From: Panicum virgatum
Lineage: Eukaryota > Streptophyta > Magnoliopsida > Poales > Poaceae
DNA length: 64,000 bases
Direction of reading: 5' to 3'
Assembly (NCBI RefSeq): GCF_016808335.1
Contig: NC_053142.1
Span: 40,467,674-40,531,673 of the forward strand
A program made the position numbers and the translations under genes. The notes under the pieces are model-generated. The model was not told where the DNA came from. It did no database searches and saw nothing but the letters and a program-made list of their open reading frames with translations. Positions within the stretch are counted from its first letter, which is position 1, and the number at the start of each line of letters is the position of its first letter. Positions 41,622-54,442 of this stretch are shown in pieces.

Positions 41622-42941
41622 TGAAAGTGATCTAAGCCCCTAAGTGGGTTTTGGTAAATAATGACAAAGCACATGTATGTTTAATTGCGTGATTGAGTAT
41701 GTGTGCAGGTGATAAGGTTGTACAGGTGAAATGAATGGCGACGTACGACCCCTCAGAAAGGAAATGAAAAGGCGTAATTCAAGCATACTCAAGAAATTAG
41801 ATTTTATATTTGAAATTTGAGTATAGAAACGTCGTACTATCAAGAGAGACTTGATTCAAAGGTGTTGATTTGAAACTAGTACTCAAGATAACCTAGACAA
41901 ACACTTGTGAGCCACAAAACAACTCAAAAGAGCAAAAATCGAAGTTTTTCCCTGCCTAACCCGGATACTCCGGACCCCGTTGCCCGGAGTGTCCGGGTCA
42001 CTGTTCACGGGCTGAAACTTAGGGTTGCCCGGAGTCTCCGGGCATATACCCGGAGTCTGCGGGTACCCTTTCGCCCAACAGCTAGTTCTGGGCTGAAGAC
42101 TATAAATACCCCCTCCATACCACTTCAGCCCCCTCTCTTGCCCATTTTGATGAGCTGAACTCCTTCCAAAGCTAAAAAGAGCTCTCTCACTCCCCTCTCT
42201 CCATTCTTGAGTAATTTCCTTGAGGGATTTGAGTGAGAAGCAAGCAAGAGCAAGGATTCGTGCTAGTGAGCCTCATTCCAACTTCTTGAGCACTTGTTTT
42301 GGTCAAGCTCGCGGATTCAAGTTTGTTAGTCTTGGAGCCTTGTGCTCCTAGACGGCTAGGCGTGCTTGTGACTGCTCAACCATGATTGTGAGCTGCACAA
42401 GAAGTTTGTAAGCTCCATTCCTCGCCGAGGAATCCATAGTGAGTGACCTTGGGCTTGAGAGGTGATCTCGCCCTTGAGTAAGGAACATAGGGGTTCTTGA
42501 GCATTGTCTCTTGAATCCTTCCTCAACAGAGACGTAGTACCTTCGGGTGTGAACTTCGGGAAACAAATCTCTGCCTCTCTCTTGTTGTATTACTTGCTTT
42601 CTTGCTATTTGATTGTGTGACTTCATTTCTAGGGTTTGAGCTCGATCTACTCTTACACGAGTTTCTAGTGAGATTTGTTTGTTGGATATCAACCTGAAGG
42701 AACCCCTGGTACTCGTACTTTAGCTCGATCTACTTTCCATACATAGATTCTTGCAGTTTCCTTTCAGTTTGTTTATATCCGGAGTCTCTGGATAGAGATC
42801 CGGATACTCCGGACCCAAAACCAGGAGTATCCGGGCTTATACCCGGAGTATCCGGGCTGAGTATGCGTCTGACATATTTTTAAGTGTTTTTGAGCTACAG
42901 GGCCTATTCACCCCCTCTCTAGGCATCTTAAAGTTCTTTCA
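41622..42941 (+). repeat. 5' LTR of the copia element
   Basis: It starts TGAAAGTGATCTAAG and ends AAGTTCTTTCA, and the next bases are the primer binding site. A TATA box TATAAATA lies at 42101, within the LTR. Eight or so CCGGAnnnTCCGG-type palindromes are clustered at 41958-42065 and 42777-42858. Confidence 0.85.
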
Positions 42942-42942
42942 A

Positions 42943-42955
42943 TTGGTATCAGAGC
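42943..42955 (+). other. Primer binding site of the copia element
   Basis: TTGGTATCAGAGC directly follows the LTR end. This is the usual plant copia site complementary to the 3' end of initiator methionine tRNA. Confidence 0.85.
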
Positions 42956-42998
42956 TTGACTATCCATTCAAAGGGCTTAACCGTCCGGAGAGGTCAAG

Positions 42999-45628
42999 AT
43001 GTCGGGTGATGAAAAGGATCCCAAGAATCTGGTTGATGAAGGCGGAAAAGATGATTCCGGTGATGAAAAAGAAAATGACAAGAATGTAGGGCCATCCAAA
43101 AGAGACAAGAAAGAAAGAAATAAGAGTGGTGGAGAAGAGAGTGAAGTTGAGACATTCGATGATGAGATGTCCTATGAGAAGTGGAAGGCATGGAAGAAGA
43201 AGAAGGAGCAAAAGAAGAAGAAGTCCAGCTCCCGGGTTATCATTAATTCAAGTGATGACTCCGACACCGACTCCAAAAGAAGAGCCTCACGCTCCTCAAA
43301 CAAGGGCACCTCATCAAAATCAAAAGGAAAAGGTGATTATCGAAGAGTTGCTCATGACTACACTTTTTCACTTCGTAGTGAGCACAATGCATCAATTCAT
43401 ATGGACAAGCCACCTTTCTTTGATGGCACCGGATACAATCAATGAAAGACAAAGATGTTTGGCTACATGAATGCAATCCACAAGGATGTTTGGAAAGTTG
43501 TGGAGGTTGGGTGTGAAATACCGGAAGAAGATGAAACTCCAACACCCATTCAATTATATGTGCTCCAACGAAACTTTCAAGCATTGGACATGCTTCACAC
43601 ATCCGTGAGCCCCGAAGAATTTAACAAGATAGAAGATGCACAAACCACCAAGGAGGCTTGGGACACTCTCCTAGTGAATCATCAAAGATCAAGAAAAGTA
43701 CGTGAATCAAGAATCAAAACATTGGAAGATGAATTAAGTTTATTCTCTATGAAGAAGGATGAAGGTGTCAAAGAGATGTACAACCACATGAAGAAGATTA
43801 CAAATCAAATCAAATCTCTTGGTGGTGACAAGTGGGTGACAGTGAGATTGTGGACAAGCTCTTGACCGTTTACATGACTAGGGATGTCACGTTACCTAGC
43901 TTGATAAGAGCCGAAAGAGGATTCAAACACTTCACCGCTGAAAATGTCCTTAGAAGAATTGAGGCTCACCATGATCAATTGAAGAGAGTCAAAATCAACC
44001 AAGATCTAGCCGAGCTTCAAGCGCAAGCTGCAAAGAACAATGATTTGGCACTTCAAGCAAAGTCAAAAGGCAAAGAAAAAGCATCTCAACACTCAAAAGA
44101 TGATACATGAAGCAATGATGATGACAAGATTGATGATAAAAAAATGGCATTCTTTATCAAGAACTTCACAAGAGTGTTAAAGAAAAGCAACTTTAGAAAC
44201 TTTGGCAAAAACAAGAAGTATGAGCCAAGAAGAAGATCAAATAAGCCATATTTTGGGTGTAACAAAGTTGGGCATTTCATTGCGGATTGTCCAGAAGAGA
44301 AGAAGAAGAACAAAGACACCAAAAAAAGCACATCCAAAAGAGATAGATCAAGATACAAGAAGCAAGCCGGGGAAGCTCATCTTGGTCAAGAATGAGATTC
44401 ACCACAAGAAAGTGAGTACGAGAAGGAGGATATTGCAACAATGACATTCAAGGCATCATCTCTACTTCCTATGAGCTTATTTGAAGATCTCACCGACGAT
44501 GAGGATGAAGATCCTATCATGTGCTTCATGGCTAAAAATTTCAAGGTAACATCTCCAAACTCATCGGACGATGAAATAGATAATGAAGTAGTAGCTACCA
44601 AGTTAGTCAAGAAATATGAAAAAGGAGCCACAACTAAGATGATGGAATTAATAATGAAACTAGATGAAGCGGATGAGACTCTTGAAACACAAGAAGAGTT
44701 TCTTAGACTTGAGAGTGAAAAATTCAAGGCTCTTGAAAAGGACCTCGCCAATGAAAGGGAGGAAAACAAGATGCTTGTGAACTCAATCAAAGTCAAGGAT
44801 GGTACTCTCCTTGAGTTGAAAGAGTCACTCTCTAGTGAAAAGGAAAGGGTGGATGATTTGACTAGGAAATTTTCTTTTGTCAATGACACTAACACTTTCT
44901 TAATGAAGGATAATGAGAAACTTCAAAAAAGCACAACAAGCTTGCAAGCTAATCACACGGCACTTGAAGTTCAATTTAATACTCTTTGGGAAAGTAATTC
45001 TAAGACTAGAGAGACATCTAATTCATCTAGTCCTTCAACAAGTAATGGTTGTGCACGGTGCTATAATATTGATATTCAAACTTGTGCTACTAACCATGTT
45101 GAGATGAATGCAATGAAGAAAGAAATCTCTAGACTCACTCATTTGTTGCAAGAAGAGACTCCATCACATGCTCAAGTCCCAAAGAAAAATCCCTCAACGA
45201 GGATAGGTGAGTTTGGGAAACATACCAAGAGATTTGGGTCAAGATACATGAATAAGTTTGGGTTTGAAAAAGGTAAGGAACTTGGTAGGAATGGGCAAAG
45301 TTCTCCACATGCCATTCCGTTTATCAAGAACAAGAATAAGGCCGCTTTGGGTGCACAAGGAGGTCTAGTGAACATGATCACTCCCATCCGTAAGACAAAT
45401 GATGTAATTCAAGAAAGTGGTTATGTTAAGTTTGTCAAGAGAGGAACAACATGTGATGAGGGTGCCATGATTGTTGCATCCTCATCCAAGGAAGATAAGT
45501 TCAATGCTCCCAACCCAACCAAGATCAAAGCACAAGAATCATCATATGTATCTTTTTATGCCGATTATGTTTTGATAAGGAACCACTATGGTAAAGTGGT
45601 TGCCAAGTTTGTAGGACACCGTACATGA
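42999..45628 (+). pseudogene. Copia gag, long form with coiled coil, broken
   Basis: It starts MSGDEKDPKNLVDEGGK with a charged Lys/Glu/Ser region, followed by the capsid-like region (MFGYMNAIHKDVWKVVEVG to about 44100). A zinc knuckle lies at about 44250 (GCNKVGHFIADC) with the first cysteine replaced by tyrosine. A long coiled-coil extension of 395 codons runs at 44441-45628, a trait of SIRE/Maximus gag. There is a TGA at 43443-43445 where tryptophan is expected before KDKDV-like capsid sequence, a frame change near 43832 and further breaks near 44108-44440. Retroelement capsid function is lost as sequenced. Confidence 0.8.
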
Positions 45629-45743
45629 AACACGAAAGTGAAAAGCCATGTATGGGTGCCCAAAGTGCTTGTGACTAACATTAGAGGACCCAAGTATTGT
45701 TGGGTACCTAAAAGAAAAAAGTAACTTTGTTTTGTAGGGATAC

Positions 45744-46936
45744 TCCTCCGGTGGCTCAACATGGGTGATTGATAGTGGGTGTACAAATCATATGACCGGA
45801 GAAAGGAACATGTTCGAAACAATAACCGCATCAAGTGGAGATTATTTCATTACCTTTGCAGAATATCAAAAGGGAAAAGTGCTTGGTACCGGTAACATCA
45901 ATCTAAACTCAAAGTTCACTCTCTCAAAAGTTCTTTTAGTTGAGTCACTTGGTTACAATTTATTGTCCATCTCACAACTTTGTGATTCGGGCTTCAATTG
46001 TTTGTTCACTAACGAGGGTGTGACCGTCATTAGAAGAAGCGATGACTCCATTGCTTTCAAGGGGATGCTCAAGGAAAAAACTCTATCTTGTGGATTTCTC
46101 TCAAGAGAAGGCTCAACTTGACGTTTGCTTGATAACAAAGTCTAGCTTGGGTTGGGGTTATGGCATCACCGACTAGCTCACGTTGGGATGAGAAATCTCA
46201 ACAAGCTTCTAAAGGGGGATCACATCCTAGGACTAACAAATGTTTCTTTTGAGAAAGATCGTGTTTGTAGTGCATGCCAAGCCGGAAAGCAAGTTGGTGT
46301 TCCACATCCATCAAATAGCATCGTCACCACCGCCAAGCCATTTGAACTTCTACATATGGATCTTTTTGGCCCGGTGGCGTACATTAGCATTGGTGGTAAC
46401 AAATATGGTCTTGTCATTATTGATGATTATTCTCATTTCACTTTGGTATTCTTTTTGCATGACAAAAGTGAAGTGCAAAAACTTTCAAGAAATTTGCAAA
46501 AAGAGCTCAAAATGAATTTGAGACCAAGATCAAGAAAGTGAGAAGTGACAATGGTACTGAATTCAAGAACACCAACATAGAAGAATATCTTGATGAAGAA
46601 GGAATTGGTCATGAGTTCTCGGTTCCATATACTCCTTAACAAAATGGAATTGTTGAGAGGAAGAATAGAACTCTCATTGAAGCCGCAAGAACAATATTTG
46701 ATGAGTACAAGATCTCGGATCAATTTTGGGCAGAAGCAATCAACACGGCATGTCATGCTATCAACCGCTTATATCTTCACAAGATCTTGAATAAGATGGC
46801 ATACGAACTTTACTCGGTAAAAAGCCTAACATGTCTTACTTTAGAATTTTTGGAAGTAAGTGCTTCATTCTAAACAAGAAGCCCAAGAACTCTAAGTTTG
46901 CATCTAAAGTTGATGAAGGGTTTCTTCTCGGTTATG
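45744..46936 (+). pseudogene. Copia pol 5' part: protease and integrase, broken
   Basis: The aspartic protease motif is WVIDSGCTNHMTG at about 45757-45795. The integrase zinc region has WHHRLAHVG at about 46163 and CSACQAGK at about 46270. The integrase core has HMDLFGP near 46353 and IIDDYSHF near 46420. Stops are present near 46121-46145, a frame change occurs around 46510, and a TAA at 46637-46639 lies inside the conserved PYTP.QNG motif. The frame is then cut at 46936 by the nested insertion within a DEGFLLGY segment and resumes at 54443. Confidence 0.85.
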
Positions 46937-47400
46937 TGTGGCAGCCCCGCCTAAATTAATTTAGGCTTAAGTGCGCTAACCATCACCGAAACGGCAACCA
47001 GGGTTAACACGCACTTAAAACGGAGTAATCCGGCAGTGCTGTCGGGTAAAATCCCGATTAAACCACTTGAAATAGGATTGACAAAGCAGTCCAGAGATTG
47101 CAACATTCCACAAATTTTATAGAACAGAGTATGAAACTGAATTATTGTTACAAACCGAGTTTGAATTTATAAAAGTACAGCAGAGTTCAAGTTTGACGAA
47201 AAAAACGAACGATAGTCTAGCGTCGAAACAAGACGTCATGATGAAGCCCGTACATGACGTCAGCCACATCCTTAGATTTACCACCTGAAAAACAAAGCCA
47301 CAAGCAAGGCTGAGTATATTAATACTCAGCAAGGCTTACCCGACTAAGGGTACACTTAGCCCTTTATCTAGACATGCAAGGCTTTTGGCTTGAGGGGTTT

Positions 47401-48545
47401 TGTCGGTACCCTGCAACTGGGGTACCCACTCCTACTGTGCCAAGACTCGCGTGGTTATCCGTAACTACTCCCTAAGGAGCTGAGCAGCCGGACCCTTGGG
47501 GCCCGACTCCATCTCACCGGACCAACGGTCCCGGACCCGCTTCCCGCTCGGGGACAGGTCCAGTGTCACCACGTGTCCCCGAGGTGGAAATGCTCAGCAC
47601 TTGTGGCCGCGGACTTGGACCCCTGCAGGTGGGTCCGGGACCTCCATGTGCCATCCGGACTCCCGCAGATGGGTCCGGGACCTCCACGTGCATATCCGGA
47701 CCCCCGTGAGCTCTCGGCTCAGCTAGCTGAGCGGGAGGGGTCCGGAGCCGCCACGTGTCACGCAGACGCGGGCGCGGGTGCAAGCCTTCCGCTGGAAGCT
47801 CCCTCACCCACCCGCATTAAGTGCGAGTGGTTGGGGCGGGCTCTGCTGCCTCTGGGCACGGGGCAGCTTTTGTCAGTCCACACTGTGGATCGCTAGTTAC
47901 CGAGGCGGCTCGTCAGTTACCAAGGCAAGCATTAAAGACTCGGCGTCACGTGCATGAGCGACGAGTCATGATGACCAGCTACTGACTGGAGCAACAGTGC
48001 ACGCTGCTACAGTGACTGAGTCAGTAGTTCGGTGCTTCATCATGACCTCGACGCGCGGCTGCAGAGGCTAGACTCTACTCTGACAGGACAACTCAAGACC
48101 ATCCCTGGTCAGAAGCTACGCACAGAAGCCGACGACAAGATCTCCGGATCTGAGGCATTGAAGGCCAAAGTGTAGTTTATAATACATCGCCGGGTCCATA
48201 TGTCGGGGCCCCGCTCTGTGTATGTGCTCCCCTTGGACATATAAAAGGGAGAGCACGCCCGCTAGAAACGGACACACAGGCCAAGGCCAAGATAATTCTT
48301 TCCAAGCTCCCTAGATCACACACTCAGGCTCGCCCAAGCTCTCGCAGACTCTCTCGAGGCAAGGCAATACAACACATAGTGGACGTAGGGTATTACGCTC
48401 CGACGGTCCGAACAACTCTAAACCCTTGGTGTTCATTGTGTTCTTGAGCGAGATCGAACTGGTCGCTAGCTAACCCCCAAGTACTCACCCTCTGGGCTTA
48501 GGCGGGTGCATTCCGCCAGCCGGCTGTGGTTGCCACACCACGACA
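47401..48545 (+). repeat. Left LTR of the non-autonomous element
   Basis: Begins TGTCGGTACCCTGCAACT and ends CCACACCACGACA. A TATA-like ACATATAAAAGGG is at about 48237. It differs from the right LTR by scattered substitutions and small indels. Confidence 0.9.
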
Positions 48546-48853
48546 TTTGGCGCGCCAGGTAGGGGCGCTTTAGCTAGTTTTAGCTCATCTCTTGCCCATC
48601 TCCATGGCTCGGGTGGTTGAGCACTCCCACCACGACGACGACGTGGAGATGACGGAGGGTGTGGCGTCATCCGCGCCACACGCCTCTCGCCTTCCTGCGC
48701 CAGGGGCAACTGTGCCCGTGGAGCAGCCACCATCGGTAGCGGCGCGCGCTGCACGTCGGCAAGAGTCAGGGCGCCCGTCAAGGGCTCCCTCACAAGCTGC
48801 GAGCGGCGGAGCGACAAATCCCAGCTCGCAGCATACCTCACTCATGTGAGGAA

Positions 48854-49015
48854 GCCTGCTCCGGCGGAAAGCCGACTCCGGTTGCATCAAGCCCGCTCCG
48901 GCGGAAAGCCGACTCCGGTCGCACCAAGCCCGCTCCGGCGTAAAGCCCACTCCGGTCGCACTAAGCCGACTCTGGTGGCTCTCTCCAGCGGAAAGCCGAC
49001 TCCGGTCGCACCCCC
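48854..49015. repeat. 36-bp tandem repeat inside the non-autonomous element
   Basis: A unit containing GCTCCGGCGGAAAGCCGACT repeats at about 48857, 48893 and 48930 with a degenerate fourth copy near 48986. Two larger similar segments (GTGTAGCCGCTTAGC with surroundings) also lie at about 49148-49290 and 49551-49692. Confidence 0.8.
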
Positions 49016-49984
49016 GACTCTACATCTCTGTAAGTCCTACCCTTAGAGGCCCAGCAGGGAATAAAATATTTTCCTTTGTAACTAGGTAGTACTTCCGTGT
49101 GGTCCAGTCCGGTGAGCCTCCCCCGTGGAGGGGTCCGGATCTCTGCGAACCAGGTTCAGGGAAGCATACTCACCCTCCTGGGAGGTCTGGAGCCGTGTAG
49201 CCGCTTAGCCTGGTTTCGTACCCTAAGCCTGCATGCTCTACCTCCCTTGGGAGAGTACCGTAGTACCTAAGACTGGGGGCCCGGAGGTCCGGACAGCTCC
49301 GGCCTCATAAACCCGTGTTTTGGCTTACGTCGCACATCTCATGTACATCTAGTTATAAAGGAAAAGTTTATTCTCAGTTCACCTCTAAGGATGTTATATT
49401 CCAATTTCAAACTACGCATTCTGTTTGCGCTAACCCCCACGTGGCTTCTTACTCTTGTGCGGTGATTGTGGTCCGAATTGAGTTGGCTAGCTAGTGACTT
49501 AGTTCGAGACCCCTCATGGAAGAGAGGGGTTCGGACCCCTAGGAACCTGCAGGTTCAGGGAAGCGCACTCATTCTCCGGGGAGGTCCGGAGCCGTGTAGC
49601 CGCTTAGCTTGGTTCCGTACCCTAAGCCTGCACGCACCACCTCCTGTGAATGAGTGTCGTAGTACCTAGGACTAGGAACCTGGAGGTCCGGACTTTCTCT
49701 TAACATAAAGGCCAGCCCCTTGAGCTCCGTTCACTGAACCTAGCTGTCTATCTCAAAGGATTACAACCAACATGATTTGGGACCCGTGGGCACGCTACTA
49801 AGCATTTACCATGAGTCATGTGTAGGTCCAAACGTGATGATGCAGCAGGTGACCCAAAGGATGGACGACGCAGGACAAGACCCTTGCGGCGCGCACCGCT
49901 GGGCGCCAGAAGCAGCCAAGTTGCTCACAGTAGTGGCCCCACCAGCGGGTTTGTTGCCTCTCCCGAGGCGGGCCTGGGGGCCTT

Positions 49985-51125
49985 TGTCGGTACCCTGCAC
50001 TGGGGTACCCACTCCTACTGTGCCAAGACTCGCATAGTTATCCGTAACTACGCCCTAAGGAGCTGAGTAGCCGGACCCCTGGGGCCCGACTCCATCTCAC
50101 CGGACCAACGGTCCCGGACCCGCTTCCCGCTCGGGGACAGGTCCAGTGTCACCACGTGTCCCAGAGGTGGAAATGCTCAGCACTTGTGGCCGCGGACTCG
50201 GACCCCTGCAGGTGGGTCCGGGACCTCCATGTGCCATCCGGACTCCCGCAGATGGGTCCGGGACCTCCACGTGCATATCCGGACCCCCATGAGCTCTCGG
50301 CTCAGCTAGCTGAGCGGGAGGGGTCCGGAGCCGCCACGTGTCACGCAGACGCGGGCGCAAGCCTTCCGCTGGAAGCTCCCTCACCCACCCGCATTAAGTG
50401 CGAGTGGTTGGGGCAGCCTCTGCTGCCTCTGGGCATGGGGGCAGCTTTTGTCAATCCACACTGTGGATCGCCAGTTACCGAGGCGGCTCGTCAGTTACCA
50501 AGGCAAGCATTAAAGACTCGGCGTCGCGTGCATGGGCGATGAGTCATGATGACCAGCTACTGACTAGAGCAACAGTGCACGCTTCTACAGTGGACTGAGT
50601 CAGTAGTTCGGCGCTTCATCATGACCTCGACGCGCGGCTGCAGAGACTAGACTCTACTCTAACAGGACAACTCAAGACCATCCCTGGTCAGAAGCTACGC
50701 ACGGAAGCCGACGACAAGATCTCCGGATCTGAGGCATTGAAGGCCAAAGTGTAGTTTATAATACATTGCCGGGTCCACATGTCGGGGCCCCGCTCAGTGT
50801 ACGTGCTCCCCTTGGACATATAAAAGGGAGAGCACGCCCGCTAGTAATGGACACACAGGGCAAGGCCAAGATAATTCTTTCCAAGCTCCCTAGATCACAC
50901 ACTCAGGCTCGCCCAAGCTCTCGCAGACTCTCTCGAGGCAAGGCAATACAACACATAGTGGACGTAGGGTATTACGCTCCGGCGGCCCGAACCACTCTAA
51001 ACCCTTGGTGTTCATCGTGTTCTTGAGCGAGATCGAACTGGTCGCTAGCTAACCCCCGAGTACTCACCCTCTGGGCTTAGGCGGGTGCATTCCGCCACCC
51101 GGCTATGGTTTGCCACACCACAACA
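49985..51125 (+). repeat. Right LTR of the non-autonomous element
   Basis: Begins TGTCGGTACCCTGCACTG and ends CCACACCACAACA, followed at once by the GGTTT target copy. A purine/G-rich GGCGGGCCTGGGGGCC lies just before it. The close match to the left LTR indicates a fairly recent insertion. Confidence 0.9.
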
Positions 51126-54100
51126 GGTTTGTTTGCCGAAAAGCAGTAAAGAGTAGATCCTTAATTTCATATTTTAGCTTTCAAGTTCTAGTTCAATTAA
51201 CCATTCTAGGTGAGCATCTATCCAATAGCATACATGGTGGAAACAATTATCTTTCATCATCCAACCAACCATATTCATCATCATCATCTTTCACTTCTTA
51301 CTCTATGTGGCAAAAGGGTTAAGCAGTCCCAAACCGTGAGAAGCGGACGATTCGAATCGAATTTGTTAACCTGGCCAGACAGACCTAACACACACGCATG
51401 GGGATCGACATCTCGCTTCGCCCACGCGACTTTTCCCCTTTCTTTCCGGGTTGTGGATCAGGGTCACCCACCTCGACTACAAGAATCCACGCCACAGTAC
51501 GTCGGGTCGTGAGCCTTCTTGCACCCGCATGTGGCCGCATGAGAACAACGTTCAAAGAGGGTGAGGGAGAAGTCCACTCGCCGGGCCGATCAGGTACTTA
51601 AGCTTACCGATTACCATATTTCTCGGCATGTGATTAGTACGTTCAAAAGCTTAACCACCACTACCACACACTTTGGCCTTATCATCTTTCACTAAACAGA
51701 CGGGGCATCACAAGTACCATAGCCCCGCCCGTGAGCCTTATAGTTGCAATATGTAGTAGACATTCAACTCCTATAATTCTCGCGAGTGACAGGAAATCAC
51801 TCGACTTCTACCGAACCATTAGCGTAGCCAACTAGCGACCTACACATACTAGTGTTCAAGCATAGGTAACTAGGATCATACAGCTAAGGTTCCAAGCAAC
51901 TCCTGTAAACTTAAATGCGCAAGTAGATAGGAATAATAATAAGTTGTATAAATTTAAAATAGATAGGACATGCTCCCGGGCTTGCCTGAGAATAACACTA
52001 GGTCAGTGTTAGTTAGAGAATAACTGCTAAGCGAGCATCTTCCTTCGGTCGTGCACATCGGGATCCATCCGTCCATCTTCTAGACGACACATTCACCGTC
52101 TTCTGGCTCGGTTCCAACATCACATCCTTCACGTGGTACATCTATCGTACCTAAATGAAATGCAACAATGGATATGTATGAATGCAAAGTTCCGAGTTGC
52201 TCAACAATATATATGTTATTATTTTTTCTTCACGATAAAGTTGTAGTCTAACATAAAGTGAGTTGGATGTGAAACTTCTTAATTAACATTTCCTAGGCAG
52301 TCATTTATGGAGTAGGAATTTTATCTATACTAACTCATAAAAGAGCTGGGTGTGTTGCTTTTCTTTTATATTAGTACAGAAAAAGCATTTCTACCCAAAA
52401 ATAATTCTCCAGGCTAGGGAATGTAAGTGCTGGTAATGAAATTTTACCATTAGGTTAGATTCCTTAAGATGAGCTTGTGGTAAAGTTTTCATAATTTATT
52501 GAGCTATAAAGCAAGCATAGGAATTTAGATTCCTTTCCTAGGCATTTATCTAACTAAAAATCTACAGAGTAAACTTCTTAGTTTCAGTGGCTAAAATTTT
52601 ACAGGCATGTTCATATTCTGAAAACCAAGCTCTAGTAAAATATGAGATTTTTCTAATGAAGGAAACTAGGGCTTTCGAATTACAAAGTTTATTCATGAAT
52701 AAATCAAAAGGACTAGTTATACATCACTAAAAATTCCCAAAATTTTTATACAGCATCTAGAAACTAAGGTAAGACTTCTTTAAAAAAATTCAGCTAAAAA
52801 AACTAGTATAGCACCCTATGGATTTAACTCTATTTATCATAGGCATAAAACAAGATCTAATGAAACCTATAGCTAGAGTTGTCAAAAAGTCCTAAAATTT
52901 TTACAGTAATCTACTCATCTAGGTTGAAGTACACTACTAAAAATAAACTAAATATCATGGTTAGAACTTGAGATACATACAAATGTGGATTAAACTAATA
53001 TTTAATATAAAGATAAAACTATTGGTCAAAAGTAAAAGTGTATGTAACAAAAGTTGTAGATCTAGTTTCAAGGATTCCAAAACACTTGAGTTCGCATTTT
53101 TCAGATTTTTCTATGAATTGTTATTGAATTTCAAAGTTTGCAGCTTAATGTTCATGTCTATTTTGCACTTTAAACCCTGAAAGTTTTGTTTTCTTTGCAG
53201 GGAGGTCCCTGGCCGGACTTGCAGAGCAGAGGAGGGTCGGGCGGCCGGATTCTGGCGAGGAAACTAGCCGGCGGCGTGGGGTAGGTGGGGGAAAAGGAAG
53301 AGGGCGTTGAGGCGCACCTATGGGTGGTCTCGGGGCTCGCGGGGATGGCCGGACGGGGCTCGCCGGCGTGAAGCAAGGGGCGGTGGCTGGTCTGGCCGGC
53401 GGCGACGGCGCTCCGGCGGCCATGGGCGGCGGTGGCTGGGCTTGGGAGCTCCGTTGGGGTGAGGTGAAGCCGTTCCCGAGGTCGGTTGGAGCCGAGGGAG
53501 AGCGGAGGAGAGGTCTCCACGGCGGGGTTGCATTCAGCGGCGGCAATGGCGAGCGGCGGCCATAGCTAGCGGCGTTCCCGGCGAGGTGGTGGGTTGGGTG
53601 GTGATGGCCGGGACGAGGAGCTGCGGGACGATGAGAAGAAGCTCGCTAGGGGTTTGTTTGGGGGCGAGGAAGAGCGGAGGAGGGGGCTCCGCGTGGAGGT
53701 GGCTCGACGGCGAGCAACGGCGGGCGGCGGCGTTGCTGAGCGACGGGGAGAAGAGGAGCTCGGCTCTGAGGTGCGATGGTGGAGAGGCGAAAACAAAATC
53801 GGCCTCGACGGATGGCTTAAGCGGTGGTGAATGGAACGGTGACGCGTGGAATTGCCGATGAAAAGATCGGCGCCGGCGGCCTCTGCTCGACGGGCAAGAA
53901 CATGGGAGAGGGAGAGGGTAGAGAGGAAATTTTGACCGCGTTTGACTCCGATTTTTCTCCAATAATTTGAACTGTGCTCCAAAAATTTTGAATACCAAAG
54001 TTGTTCAAAATCTTGAGATCTTCAACTTTTGTTTCTACCACTTTTCGGTTGAGGCTTAGTTTTTGAATTATAAGTCAGATTCTACTAGTAACGTTTGAAG

Positions 54101-54442
54101 TCCTTTTTGCAAATTCAAATTTTTCTTAAAAATGCACGCAACAACTTGAAAATTGCCCAACATTAAAGTTGCTCTATTTTTGAAACCCTACAACTTTTGT
54201 TTTGGGCAAAACCTTATTTGATCCATATTTTTGAAGTTATGCCCTTGTTCCATTTATTTGTATTTTGGAATTATTATTATTTCATGCATTAATTATGATA
54301 AGAATTATATACAAATGCATATTCAAACCTACACATTTATTATTTCCCAAGAGAAATGCATAATTTTAATTGCTCTTGTTTATTAAGCATGATTCTATAT
54401 TTAGTTTTTTTGCTTAGCATTTTAAAACTCTGGGATGTCACA

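Larger units (their letters stand above)
47401..51125 (+). mobile_element. Non-autonomous LTR retroelement, 5-bp TSD (GGTTT)
   Basis: Two direct LTRs (47401-48545, 49985-51125) start TGTCGGTACC and end CGACA or CAACA. GGTTT flanks the element at 47396-47400 and 51126-51130. A primer-binding-like TGGCGCGCCAGGTAGGGGC follows the left LTR at 48548. The 1.4 kb interior has only a small frame, 48604-48846 (MARVVEHSHHDDDVEMTEG start), and tandem repeats, so it depends on another element for movement. It lies inside the solo-LTR-like insertion. Confidence 0.9.
46937..54442. mobile_element. Solo-LTR-like insertion in copia pol, 5-bp TSD (TTATG)
   Basis: TTATG flanks the insertion at 46932-46936 and 54443-54447. 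The insert begins TGTGGCAGCCCC and ends GGGATGTCACA, which are imperfect TG...CA inverted ends typical of LTRs. Without the nested element it is about 3.8 kb and has no gag or pol, fitting a solo LTR of a large-LTR gypsy element of Tekay/Del type. It includes the CTGAGTATATTAATACTCAG palindrome near 47310 and a GC-rich block at 53180-53900. Solo LTR status is inferred from the ends, length and lack of coding. Confidence 0.7.

Noticed and set aside
48604..48846. 80-codon frame in the non-autonomous LTR element as a gag gene
   Set aside because: No zinc knuckle or capsid motif; it may be a remnant but cannot be named.
52322..52345. TCTATACTAACTCATAAAAG, resembling a Helitron 5' end
   Set aside because: No matching hairpin plus CTRR end was found downstream; too short to support.
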